A DNA stretch of 64,000 bases from Ignelater luminosus. Lineage: Eukaryota; Arthropoda; Insecta; Coleoptera; Elateridae. A model generated the notes under the pieces. It was given only the letters and a program-made list of their open reading frames with translations. It had not been told where the DNA came from and made no database searches. The translations under genes and the position numbers were made by a program. Below are positions 36,163 through 47,957 of the stretch, one piece after another; positions within the stretch are counted from its first letter, which is position 1, and each line of letters opens with the position of its first letter. Location: positions 1-64,000 of the forward strand of contig VTPC01090911.1 of assembly GCA_011009095.1 (NCBI GenBank). Reading direction: 5' to 3'.

Positions 36163-36699
36163 TATACAAGGTTATTTATTAGCTTTGGCATATAAAAGCT
36201 GATTCAATTTTAAGAACAAAAATGTTGTGTTACTTAATAAATTGATGAGAAATACAATAAAAAAGATAGGAAACTGAAATTATGATAATGCAAGCAAGAC
36301 AGCTTTTAGATAAGACACCAATGCTAGTAAATACGTGCACACGTTATTTCTTTTTTGAAAGGAAAAATAAAAGCGATCAGAAAACTTCGTACTAGGTGTT
36401 TCCCTTTAGTACAAGGAATTAACCAACCAACTTTAAAGGAGTTTAATTAATCAATTAGTGTAGTAACCAGTTTAATTTATTTTTGTTTATTAAGGCCTCT
36501 ACAGAAACTAAAAGATGACAACCTAAAATGGAGATACGGTGAAATCGATGTTTCACAAGACGGAAAATTTAATTACAAAAGTGGTGTTATGTAAAGAGCA
36601 AAAATCGATTGATAAAAAATTATAACATTTAAAATGTAATGCTCGTGAGAGTATTCCTACATCCAGGCTAATAAAACCCTCGTAGTTTTCAGTTGGAAG
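36163..36699. other. AT-rich non-coding spacer
   Basis: Lies between mariner 1 and the gypsy relic. A frame entering from about 36728 belongs to the gypsy element; upstream of that nothing is readable. Confidence 0.4.
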
Positions 36700-36719
36700 A
36701 TATTGAACATTTATAAGCA

Positions 36720-36977
36720 GATGAAAATTTAAACAAGACCCAGCAATTAACTGCAACTCGGGTTGCTTGCAACAGTCACACTGCATTAAAATTCCACGAC
36801 ATTAAGAAAATCTCTCAAGAAATCGCCATAGATGATGTACCAACAACTATTCATTTATTTGTGTACCAGTATCCTATGAAATTTTTAGTAGACTCAGGAG
36901 CTGCCGTTTCCGTCCTGAGCTTGCGATTCGTCTCCAACTCACCTAATGTGAAACTGTCAGATGCACCACGGCATCGA
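36720..36977 (+). pseudogene. Ty3/gypsy relic, protease part (5' piece)
   Basis: A plus-strand frame opens at about 36728 and runs to the MULE insertion. It contains MKFLVDSGAAVSVL, the aspartic-protease active-site block with D-S-G at 36891-36899. The frame ends at the GGCATCGA duplicated target site (36970-36977). The continuation of the protease (a GADF-like block reading EADGMLSRDFL) is found past the MULE at 40740-40775. The upstream gag and 5' LTR are not recognisable. The two halves together identify one disrupted element. Confidence 0.8.
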
Positions 36978-37092
36978 CGGTCTAGGACAGTTTAGCGCCG
37001 CCGTTTCTGCACCGCCGGTTCATCGCCGCCGATTCATCGCCGGCCATTTCAACGCCGGCCGTTGCATCGCCGGCCGTATCATCGCCGCAGTT
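36978..37092. repeat. MULE left terminal array
   Basis: After the 15-bp terminal block come about seven imperfect copies of a 14-15-bp unit (TTCATCGCCGCCG, TTCAACGCCGGCCG, TTGCATCGCCGGCCG and similar). The array is the inverted counterpart of the one at the right end. Confidence 0.85.
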
Positions 37093-37519
37093 AAGCCTCA
37101 GACTACTCAAATTTCTTATTTCTTCATGTAAAGATCGTCGATTGCTTACGGTTCTAGATAATGCCTTCCGCGTATTCTAGGCTAACTAAAATAAATCTAA
37201 TGTGCCGCTTAATTGCCGTTATTTTTTATAATTTATTCATGCAAGAACTTGAAATCAACAGCAATGCGAATATGTATTGCAAATATTTTTAAATTCAAAA
37301 AGATAAAATAAAAATTCAGTTATTATATACCAGTATTTCAAAATAGAAGTTGTATTCCTAGAAGTAATTTTGCAATGAGAATCTCACTGACCAGCAGTGA
37401 AAACACATGTAAACTTAACAATAAAAATTAAACATGGGAAGTTGCACAGTTCGGTATGTAATTTTGTGTTAACCATCTGTTTAAGATTATTGATGATCCG
37501 GCCGCCCGCCGCTGCAAAT

Positions 37520-38787
37520 GTTGTCGTCAACAGAAGATGGTGAATTGATAAAGCAGCTGAATTTTCATTCTCACGTTGCTTCTGCAGTAGACGTGGAGGT
37601 AGCTACTGTAGTTACTAGTATTAAACGTCGCGCAGAAGCAACTGTAGAAAAACCAGCTCAAGTAATAAACGAGTGCTTGAGCAATTTATCCTAAGCGGGT
37701 CAAGCTGCTGTTCCCAGTAGTTCTGCTTTAAAGAAAACAATTTGTTGAAAAAGGAATCAAGTATATGCTGCACCTCTGGATCCTGCCACATTACAAGACT
37801 TAGTAATATCAGATCTGTATAAATTATATCGGCCTCATGAACGGGCAGAGGAAAAATTTTTACTACACGACAGTGGGCAAAATGGTGGTAACAAAAGCTT
37901 GATATCTGGGAGAGAAAGTTGGCTGCAACATCTACAGACTTCACAAAATTGGTTCGCCGATGGAACATTTTCCATTTCGCCGAAATTAGTTTCCCAGATT
38001 TATGTTGTGATGGCAAAAAAGCTAGGAGGAGTACATCCTGTATTTTACGCGCTTTTGCCAAAGAAGCAACGCAGAATCTACGTTCAAATATTCCAAGCAA
38101 TAAAGGGTTTGCTGCCAAATTTAAATCCAGCGTGTATTACATGTGATTCTGAACAGGCAGCAATTGCAGCTGTGCCGGAATGTTTTCCTGATGTGACTAT
38201 TAATGGGTGCTTCTTCTACTTAGCCAAAAACATGAAAAAGCATTTAACTGAAATGAGATTTACGGCGCTTTACAACGATGACCCGGATTTCGTTTTAGCC
38301 AAAATGGCACTTTCTTTGGTTTACATTGCTGTTAACGATTTGGATGGATATGTGGATGCATTAGCAAATTAATTTCTACCCGAACTACAACCGTTATTGG
38401 AGTGGTTTGAAGATACTTATTTAGGTCGTCCAAACAGGCGTGGCCATGGCAGACGTCCCGGTTTATTTCCGCCAGCAGTTTGGAACTTACATAACAGAGT
38501 CTTGAACGAGGAAGATCGCACCAATAATCATGCTGAGACTGCTCACCGACGTGTACAGGCGGAGCTAGCAGTCGATCATCCTACTATATAGAAGCTAATT
38601 GACGGATTGCGGAAGGTGCAAAAAGGACGCAATACTTACTACGAGCAACTAGTTGCAGGAAACCAATCACCCACGAATTACGAAAATACCGCTTAGCTGA
38701 CGAACGAATCATGAGATTAGTGCTGGACTATAACAAAAGAAATAAAATCGAATACCTCCGCGGGCTGGTTCACAACTATCAATTTTA
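37520..38787 (+). pseudogene. FLYWCH/MULE-type transposase, lightly broken
   Basis: One frame carries nearly the whole protein. An N-terminal LNFHSHVASAVDV resembles the His-x-His end of a FLYWCH zinc finger, followed by IKRRAEATVEKPAQVINE. The MULE core WFADGTFSISP (first Asp) comes at about 37950, YALLPKKQRR next, and CITCDSEQAAIAAVPECFPD (second acidic site) at about 38137. A tail NRVLNEEDRTNNHAETAHRR closes the frame. In-frame stops occur at 37692 (TAA), 37746 (TGA), the end of the 37899 frame (38370) and 38589. A single shift near 38675 moves the C-terminus KYRLADERIMRLVLDYN to another frame. The few lesions suggest a fairly young copy. Confidence 0.88.
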
Positions 38788-39088
38788 AATTAATTACGTA
38801 AAATGTGAATTTTTAATTGTGTTAATTTTTTTAATTTTTTATGATTTCTGGTCGGATTCAGAAAAGAAAAATATGTCTTGCCATGTGGTTATGTTTAATT
38901 CGTGTATTATAATTATACTACTTTAATACAAATGATTAAATTACACAATTATTTTACCGAAATGTTTTTATTTATCTCTTTTGTTTCCTATTTTTGAATT
39001 ATACGTACAAGAGATGCGAGAGTATTGCAAATGAAAATCTAAAAACAATAACTAATGTTACTTACTAGATTTTCGAATTGCAAGTATA
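38788..39088. other. AT-rich 3' non-coding part of the MULE
   Basis: No coding sequence. The mariner inserted at a TA at the right end of this stretch. Confidence 0.6.
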
Positions 39089-40407
39089 CGAGGTCTGTTC
39101 AAAAAGTATCGCGAATTTTGTGTTTTTTCAAAAATTATTTATTTATTCATGAATATCTATTTTGTCCCCTTCAAAGTAATCCCCATCAGATATTATACAC
39201 TTGTGCCAACGTTTTTTCCAATCCTCGAAGTACTTCAAAAAATCATTTTTTGTGATCTTGTTCAGCTCCTCCTTCGATGCCGTCTTTATCTCCTCAATCG
39301 CAGCGTAGCGTCGTCCTTTCATGGGCCTCTTCAGTTTCGAGAACAAGAAAAAGTCACAGGGGACCAGGTCTGGGGAATGCGGTGGCTGCGGCATCATTAG
39401 TGTGTTGTTTTTGGCCAAAACTTCGCGCAGAAACAACGATGTGTGAGCAGGGGCGTTATCATGGTGCAAAAGCCAATTTTTGTTTTTCCACAAATCCGGG
39501 CGTTTCTGGCGGATTGCTTCGCGCAAATTGCGCATAACTTGCAGGTAATATTCCTTATTGACCGTTCTACCCTGTGGCAAGAACTCATGATGCACCACGC
39601 CCCTGCAATCGAAGAAAACTGTAAGCGAAACCTTCACATTAGACCGAACTTAGCGCGCTTTTTTCGGTCTTGGCTCGTGCGGCAGCTTCTATTGGGATGA
39701 TTGAGCTTTGGTTTCCACGTCATAACCATAAACCCATAATTCGTCACCAGTTATGACCCTCTGGAGCAAATTTGGGGTCGCGGACAAAGTCCAACAGCTC
39801 CTTAGCAATGTTAATGCGATGCTGTTTTTGGTCAAAATTAAGCAATTTTGGTACGAATTTTGCGGTGACCCGTCTCATGCCTAAATCATTGGTAAGAACC
39901 GAATGGCACAAGCCAATCGATATGTTTAGGTCCTCCGCAACTTCTCTAACGGTGATTCGACGATTGGCCAATACTATTTTCTTCACTTCATCAATGTTTT
40001 CGTCTGTTGTTGCTGTGATCGGGCGTCCGGCACGCTCTTCGTCGTTCACATCTTCTCGGCCCTCTGAGAACATTTTGTACCACCGATAAACGTTGCTTCG
40101 GTTCAAGGTAGCTTCACCATATGCCACAGTCAACATTCGGAATGCGTCCGCGCACTTAATTTTGTTTTTCACACAAAATTTGATACAGATTCTTTGATCC
40201 ATTTTTTGGAATAGGCAAAAATCGACGACGAGCCAAAACAGGTCCAAGCAAAACAGCTGTCAAAAATTAACTGAACATTCAAAATGGCCAAACTTGTCGG
40301 TATAAGTGAGGGACATGAGTATCAACATAACGCCACCAAAAATCGAAAATCGAATGTACGTAACCCGCCGAAATTCAAAATTCGCGATACTTTTTGAACA
40401 GACCTCG
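39089..40407 (-). mobile_element. Mariner element 2, complete ends, 1319 bp
   Basis: The first 32 bases at each end are perfect inverted copies, beginning CGAGGTCTGTTCAAAAAGTA. TA lies on both sides (39087-39088 and 40408-40409). It is inserted inside the MULE, between its transposase and right terminal array. Perfect ends indicate a more recent insertion than mariner 1, and the transposase belongs to a different mariner subgroup. Confidence 0.95.
39143..40202 (-). pseudogene. Mariner transposase (DD34D) of element 2, broken
   Basis: The likely start is MDQRICIKFCVKNK at 40202. The helix-turn-helix half (SNVYRWYKMFSEGRED, DEERAGRP, ANRRITVREVAEDL) is intact to about 39760, where a frameshift occurs. 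The next frame gives VITGDELWVYGYD (first Asp), then a TAG and a TAA in place of sense codons near 39690 and 39650. The following frame from 39637 gives VFFDCRGVVHHEFLPQGRT, LLHHDNAPAHTS (second Asp) and SPDLVPCDFFLF (third Asp). It ends at the normal stop at 39143. About 345 residues in total would match the family. It is not functional as read. Confidence 0.93.
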
Positions 40408-40500
40408 TATGTGGTATACTTTCCAAAAAGACTCGAATACTGTTATTTATTTGATTACAGGATAATACCCATCAAACTTGTTTTTTTATTATTAAACCTG

Positions 40501-40629
40501 ACGGCGGCGCTAAAACGGTGGCGATGAAACAGTGGCGATGAAACGGCCGGCGCTGAACCGGGACTGGCGATGAAACAGCAGCGATGAAACGGCAGCGCTG
40601 AACCGGCGGCCAGGAACTGTCCTATCCCG
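40501..40629. repeat. MULE right terminal array
   Basis: About eight imperfect units of GGCGATGAAACGGC or GGCGCTGAACCGG (period 14-15) lead into AACTGTCCTATCCCG at the element end. They are the inverse of the left array. Confidence 0.88.
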
Positions 40630-40637
40630 GGCATCGA

Positions 40638-43480
40638 TTAGGGTGGTTGGCTCAACCAAAGTAAATGTAGGACTGCATAAACACAAAAATAACTGTTCCT
40701 ATACATTTGTAATATATGATAATTCACTCATAATAGAAGCTGATGGCATGCTTAGTCGAGATTTTCTGTACTTTAATAGATTCATTTAAAGATATGGCAA
40801 AAATTATTTAAAAATGTGGGGACAGAAAATATTAATGTATACTCTACAAGAAAAAGTATGTTATTTCTGCAACTGTGTTCTAAAGGGTAAAAACATTATA
40901 AACAAAAATAGAAGATTAAAAAAATACGTTAAATACAAAGAACGTAAACACTGGTAGACGGTTGTACAAACAACAGAAACAGGGAAACTAAGAAAATCAT
41001 TCCAAATATCAAAATAATCGAAAATGGCTACATACTCGTAATTAAAGATAAGCCAGGTGACTTTCCCTCTCACATACAGTTTATCAAAAACGAAAAAAAT
41101 TTACAAAGAAAATAAAAAGTTGGACTTCATAAAGAAAACATTAAAAGAAAGACAAAGAGTCACAATGAAGGATCCACAACAAATTGAGCAATATTTAGAG
41201 ACTCCAACAGAAAAGAAATCTTCCAGATCTTTTTCGATAACAAGCCAAGAAGAATACTGTCAAAATAAAATTAGCAAACAAAATTAGCCTGTCCAGACGG
41301 AAATTCATGTTCTAGTGGTATTACAACGCAAACTAAACAGTAAATTCCTTCTGGTGGAACCAAGCAACTCACTCGGAAATGAAATACTTGTAGCAATTGC
41401 TATCATCAAGAATGAACCGCAAGTGCCGTTACTCTAACAAAAAACCAAGGCATACCCTCGCTGAAATGATAACCGAAGACATAAATCAGTCCAACATTTT
41501 TCATATATCAAAACGTTTACCCAACACTTTTACATACAACATCGATTTATCACATTTAGACAAATATACCCAAAATATGGTGTTGGGATTGCTTCGAAAG
41601 ACTTTTTTGATGAAGGTTAAGGAGAATTATCAAGTGCTGTAGGGTTAGGCATCATATATAAATACAGAAAATTCACTACCAGTGTCTAGAAATCAATATC
41701 CTAATTCTTACAATCAACGGGAAGTATTTCAAAAGGAAATAGAAAATCTCCTACAAGCAAAGGTGATTAAATGCAGCACATCGGAGTAGAATGCATCCAC
41801 AGTAATGGTATCAAAAAAATTACTATATGGTACCTTAAAACATTGCCCCTACATTGATTATAGGGATCTCAACAAAGTTACAAAGAAAGAAATGTTTCCT
41901 ATTCTACGGTTAGCTGAATCGCTAGATAATTTAGGAAATTCAAATTTGTGTACAACCCTTGACGTCACTAATGCCTATCATCAAATCGATTTTACTTTAC
42001 AGTTCATACATACATACATACATATAGTCCTAGAAAATCGGTACCAATAAAACAAAACGCTGTTTAGATTAGCTAATGCACCTAGGACATTTCAGAAATT
42101 TATGAATGCAGCACTAAATATCAGGACTGCCAGCAGACATGTGCATAGTGTACTTTGATAATATAATAATTAAAACTAAGCACAGTCTTCGATCGTCTAA
42201 GAACAGCGAATGTTAAATTAAAACCTTCTAAATGTGTATTTTTAAAACCTAAAGTAAAATATTTGGGTCATATAATACCTGGTAATGGTATTCAAGCAGA
42301 TCCAGATAAACTTCAAGCCCTAAAATTGTTCCTATTCCAACATCAGTTAAAGAGGTTAGCGAATTTTTAGGTCTTGCTGGATGGTATCGACGATTTATCA
42401 AAAATTTTCATATATAGCAGAACCACTAACGTCATTAACGAAAAAAGGCACCAAATTCTTAATGAACGAAAAATGTATAGCAGCATTCAACACACTATAT
42501 AAGAAGCCATCGCAAACGACAGTATATTAATCTATCCTGATTTCACTAAGGAATGTTTCATTGAATGTGATGCATCTAAGACAGCTATCGGTGAAAACCT
42601 CAGTTAGGAGAAAGACGAAGTTAGTCGATCCATTTCATTCGCTTTAGAGAAACTGAATGCAGCTCAATTAAATTACAGCGTTACAGAAAAAGTTTAAGTA
42701 TAAACTTTGCAATTCAGCAATTTCGTTGTTACCTCTACGGAAGAGAATTTAACGTAATTACTGATCACAGAGCATTACTACGGTTACTTTCCATGAAAGA
42801 TCCCATATACAGATTAGCGAGATGGAGTTTAAAACTTTCAGAATACAATTTCTCTGTTGTAGATTGAAGTGAGAAACAAGATTCTAATGCAGATGCACTG
42901 TCCAGAATGAATGAATCAGGAGAATTACAAAATGTAATTACCTGCAAAGAATTACTACAAATTAGAAGCGCTGAACCCATAACAAATAAAGATTTTCAAG
43001 AAATCAAAGATAGTCTATGGGACTATAAAGAGAACATCGCATTTGCTCATTGTGTTTCAGAAAATTTCAGTATGGCGAAAGGTATTGCTTTAGGCTTTAA
43101 AAAGAAATTTGGTTTTTTAAGACAACTTTTGGCGCAAAGAAAAAAGGTAGGAGAAACGGCTGTTCTCTGCTTGCAAAAGAAGAATATTTATTACTTAATT
43201 ATAAAAAAAAATTTCATCAAGAAACCTCCCTATGAATAGCTGTGGAAAACGCTCCAAGATTTCAAAGACCAAGTAATACAGCTTTAAGATACAATTATTG
43301 CTATACCAAGAATAGTATGTGGTCTCAATGGTCTTAAATGGGACATCGTTCAAAAGATGCTTAGATATCTTTCCAAAGACACAAACATGAAGATTCTGAT
43401 GTATTGCGTACAGCGGCAACAAGAAGAAAACAACAATAAAACCACTAAAATACCTAGAGGGGGTTACAGCATCATGCGCC
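40638..43480 (+). pseudogene. Ty3/gypsy relic, reverse transcriptase, RNase H and integrase edge (3' piece)
   Basis: After the MULE the protease tail (IRVVGSTKVNVGLH, then EADGMLSRDFL) is followed by a poorly readable linker. The reverse transcriptase then reads YIDYRDLNKVTKKEMFPI (about 41836), LDVTNAYHQIDF (about 41958) and VYFDNIII (42151-42162). The usual Y-x-D-D has become YFDN, which removes one catalytic Asp. RNase H reads CDASKTAIG (about 42567) and NVITDHRALLRLL (about 42752). The last readable part (43235-43420) resembles the region before the integrase core. There are many stops and shifts and no LTR is visible. The element is on the plus strand and continuous with the protease piece at 36.7-36.98 kb. 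Confidence 0.85.
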
Positions 43481-45579
43481 ACTCTGTTTACTACACGAAG
43501 GTATCTTAGAAAATTCTGCCATAAGAGCCAAATGTCTGAAGATGTTTCTAGGTCTCGAATGCTAAGCCGTAATTAGTACTTTAGAGCTAATTTTCTTTTG
43601 ACTATTTAGTGTGTACAATTTTTTAAGAATAGAATCCCAGCGTTTTTTCCAAGATGTTTAGCGTTTTTCCAGACATTATAAGAATCAACTATTACATTTA
43701 GAAATCTTTATTATGATAAAATTAGAAAATTCATTAACTTGTTAGTGTCAACATTAAAAACTTAGTATGTATATAGATAATAATTTTCTTTAGTTGGTTG
43801 CATGCAAGTTGGGTTGCCTATGTGTATGTTCTGCTTATAAAATCAAACCCTTCTAAGGCTTCTCATATCTATGAAAAATTCTGTTAATTGATCTTTTTTT
43901 GAGAGAGAGTATCCATTTTATATCTGTTCAATTTCAGCATTGTTGATGTAAGGTGTTACGTACAACTACGGGTTTACAGATCCTTTCGGTATACGCAACA
44001 TAATACTAACAGATATGCCAACTTTGAACTAGCTTTTAAGGGCCGGAGACGAGTCGTGGGCAATGAGGGCCTCGTACTGGTGGTAGGCGGTAGTGCAGGT
44101 ACGAGAATCTTGAAGAAATTTGGAATCGAGAGAGCGCCAGCCGCAGAAGAATGTCGTTGACCTAATTTCGATGGGAAGATCCTGCAGCTGATTTGCGTAT
44201 TTAGGCCACTATACGAGAAGCTTTTCAGGTTTGAACAACCGGTTCGAACATTATACAAACAGAAAAAAACGAGATTGTACTGCTCACTATGAAGAAACGT
44301 ACATTCCCAATAAGGGATTAAACTAACGTTGTGTATTTAAATGAAGGTCGTCGTTCTCTGGCTCCAAAACAGCTGATCTCTGACGCAATCTATTCGTACG
44401 CTATTTCCAAAAGAAAAGTCAGAAGGTAAAATAACAAAATCTATTAGCATACTCATAAATTGAAACAACAAACAGGGTACAGCGGTCTTGAGTTACACTG
44501 TATAAAAATTGTTTCAACATAAACGCAAACAAAAAAAAAGGAAATGGGTAAACATAGAAAACAAACAGATAAACAATAAACATTGGCCACAATAATTATT
44601 TAACATTTAACTAACGGGCGGGCGTCATACACACAGCGCCTGTCATAATAAATATATAAACAAAACATTGATAACGCAGAACGTTCGTGGATATTAAATA
44701 GCGATCGCTTGTGAAAGAAGTACACATAGAATAACGAGGTCGTCACTCCAGGTGTTTTCTTACTTAGCTTTGGATTCAGTCAAATTTTTAAATCAATTTT
44801 TAAAAAAGGCAAAATTCGCAAAATTGTTAAGATAAAAGGTTACGTCTAAACAACCTCTCAAATATAAACTAATAAAACAAATATTAAAATGATAAATTTC
44901 GATTATTTAATCGATGCGTTACTAAACAAGCAAAAATAATAGATTGTAACTATTTAACGTATATGTTAATAATCTAACAAAGAGCAAATTTCAACTAGGT
45001 AATATTTTGTCACAAGGTTTTTCACTAATGTGGAATGGCGTTACAACAAAGTAATTCTTAATCTAGTTTTAACCAAAGCGAACTAGTGACGAGTAGGAGG
45101 AAATTCACACTGTCAAACAACAAGTTCACAGTTGCCAGACGATAGGTGTCAACGTTAACTTTTTCGCAAGATTCAAATTTAGTGGTAAAATTGTTTACCG
45201 TGATACAGGAACTAATCCGAAAGGTATCCAAGTTTGTGGCACAATTCACAACCACTTCACTTTACACTGGTTTACACAAAGCTCTTTATGAACTAACACA
45301 GAACATTTCCAGTGACGAAGCGACGTCTTCACGTACATACCAGAACTATAGGTAAATGCAATTGACGGCGGTGTAATCTTACTCGCCTTTAAAATGCGAA
45401 GCAGTACAATTCTCGCAAAAGGTTTGATGGAAATTTATAAACACAGCGAACGCTGTAGCAACACAGGTTTCCTTCGGAATGCACGGAAACGATATGAGAG
45501 CCGGGCAGGTAAGAATATTAAGAGTTCGGTGTGAGATTAGTTTAGTTAATCCGTCGCTAAGATGAAAGTTCGTTCAACC
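43481..45579. other. Non-coding region
   Basis: A GC-richer block at about 44030-44240 keeps a minus-strand frame open for 94 codons (43974-44258) without a recognisable protein. The remainder is AT-rich. Confidence 0.35.
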
Positions 45580-45918
45580 ATCTAACACGGAAGCGACACA
45601 TCTGGTAAATCCGGGGATTGTCAGAAGACAGAATCAATTCATGACGTATTCACTCAGGCTTTATACGAAACTTATGCGGATGCTTCTCAACCACTTGACA
45701 AGATTTCGGGACTCATGAATTTCTCAAGTTTACACTATTCACACAAGAAAAACGCGGAGTGCGTGTGTCTTACTCGGCAATACTTAGCAAAACTCTCTAG
45801 AACTGTCGTACAGAGTGACAATTCTCCAACTCCTAAAGGGGTTGGTCAGGCATCTCATTGGGCTTCAGGAACTCGTGATATAAAAAACACCAATGAAGAC
45901 AGTGGGAGGATAGGGTGA
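45580..45918 (+). CDS. Unrecognised ORF, about 112 codons
   Basis: The plus-strand frame opens after a TAA at 45577-45579 and runs to TGA at 45918. It includes SGDCQKTESIHDVFTQALY, LDKISGLMNFSSLHYSHKKN and LTRQYLAKLSRTVVQSD. The first Met is at 45715, leaving 67 codons if that is the start. The composition looks protein-like, but I recognise no family and see no clear splice sites. It may be an exon, a retroelement gag piece or chance. Confidence 0.22.
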
Positions 45919-47957
45919 AATCGGTTAGAAACCTCAGGCATTACCCTGCTGGCTATCTGACCAAATGCAATAATAAACTTTGCCTTGAACTAGACAAGGT
46001 GACAGTTTTGTGATCCGAACAAACATAAAACCTTAAAACAATAAATTTTTAAGGGAGACATTATCTCGAAATGTTTTATTTGAATTTATAAGATTCAAAA
46101 CTAGAGGTCGTTTTATTATATGCTACGCTTTTATGGTTTGCAGTTGATAAGGGAAGAAAATATTTTCTTGTAGAATTCTTAGAAGAACTAATTTAACAAA
46201 ACGGTAAATCTAACAACATAAAATTGCTAACGAGAAGTTTTTATTTTAAAGAAGAGAAAAGATAAAATGTAATTTTCAAGGAGCAACATATGTACCCATG
46301 AAATTTAATACTCAAGGGAGGTTTTATTTTAACACTGCTGGTCGATAAATTAGAGAAATGAATTTTAACGTCTTTAGTTACAGCTGCGAATATTTGCAAC
46401 GTATAACGATCATATCACGTCTGGATGCGTAAATTTGCAAATTTCCCTAACAAAGGTCGTGGGTGTCGTTATAGGAAATTGAAATCTTTATTCATCTTCA
46501 ACTTAAATTAGTGCAATTTACAAAATTAGCATCCCATAATTAGTGGATAAAGTTAAAGTTAACAATTTTATTTTCTTGCACTACGCCTCATTGAAAGATA
46601 TCTGAAAAACGTATTCTTAACTACAATTTATCCAAGAACTATTTGGTAATTCTTGTTATTCTATTACAGCCACACTTTACCAATTCACTATTTTACTTCA
46701 TCTACCTTGTATATATTTCTGTATATAGTTCCGATTTGCATGCTTATCTGAAAATTGAAAAATCATTAATCATTAGTGGATTGCCATCAATTATTGGGCT
46801 GACAAGCTTAGAAATCCTTTCTCTCCGTTCAACACTTCAACACTTGCTTATATTTATTCTAGGCAATACTTAATTGTTTGAAGCCCTGTAACTGAATCTA
46901 TCTTAGTGCGATAATTTTTGAAAGAATGTGGACTCTGGATAACGATTAAACACGCTAGTTTTTGATACATACAAATAAATAAATTTGTTTTGCTGTCGTG
47001 CAGCAAATCAAAATTAGTTTTACCTTCAAGTGCTACAGTTAGCAAAACCAAACAATAGACAAAGAATGTTTTAAATTAAAATGCTTATCTGCGGAGAAAA
47101 TTTTTAAAGTATTGACAAACCGTTAAAAAACATGAACATCTTTGATTGTAGATGATCAACTTTTGACCACTAATGAAACACCCACAAGCAAAAAACTGAA
47201 TTTAAAAAGTACCTTATTCGAGTAAGCAATCACATAGATACAGAACAGGAACTGTGGGGACGCATTCAAGATGCAATAAATACATTTAAAAATGATACTT
47301 TAATATGCAAAAAGAACAGTTTGTATCCAAGTAAATGGTGGTCATCTTGAACATTTACTGAAAGCGTTTTGATTTGCTGCATTAAATTTACGTATCATAC
47401 TAATCTAGGTTTTATATAATTAATTGTTTTGATAGCTACTAAACTTTACTTGCAAATCGAAATTATTTTTTTGCCTAAACTATTGCAGTTACCAAAACTT
47501 GTACTGTACATAGTACATACATTTCGGTTGGATGAATGTAACCCACGTCCTACTTTTATACAGAAAAGTTAGTCATGAAACAACACATGCATATTTGAGG
47601 TTAGTTCTTACATGTATATTCGTATAAAAACTACTGGAGTATTGTGACTACGTTTGCACAGTTTTGATACCTTTACAAAAAATGTAATTCAAGTTCAAAG
47701 TCAATTTTAAAGTACTTACTCTGACATGCAAGATTAACCTTTATTTTATTAAACACAATTCTTCAACACGAGCAGCACTATTAGTTTACAAACTTCTAAA
47801 ACACATCAATGCCTTCTAAACACATTAAAACTTTTGCTAGAAAATTAAACTATACTTAATTTAATCACAATGGATGAATCTTCCCTCAGGATGAATGTAC
47901 TCCATTTTCCCCTACCTGATGTTTACCCTGTTATAGTAGAAACGGAAGCGGCCGCTT
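45919..47957. other. AT-rich non-coding region
   Basis: No gene or element found. A short palindromic GTACTGTACATAGTACAT lies near 47500. Confidence 0.4.

Larger units (their letters stand above)
36978..40629 (+). mobile_element. MULE (Mutator-like) element with minisatellite terminal repeats
   Basis: The left end CGGTCTAGGACAGTT and the right end (reversed CGGGATAGGACAGTT) match at 13 of 15 positions. Direct copies of GGCATCGA flank them at 36970-36977 and 40630-40637, an 8-bp duplication as expected for Mutator-like transposons. Just inside each end is a GC-rich array of a 14-15-bp unit near TTTCATCGCCGGCCG. The MULE transposase lies near the left end. Removing the inserted mariner leaves about 2.33 kb, a reasonable autonomous MULE size. 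It interrupts the protease region of a gypsy element. Confidence 0.88.

Noticed and set aside
37621..38118. Minus-strand open frame of 165 codons
   Set aside because: It lies opposite the MULE transposase core, whose catalytic blocks read on the plus strand.
47948..47955. GCGGCCGC as a cloning-vector remnant
   Set aside because: It is a single eight-base palindrome next to a natural foldback element, with no other vector sequence around it.
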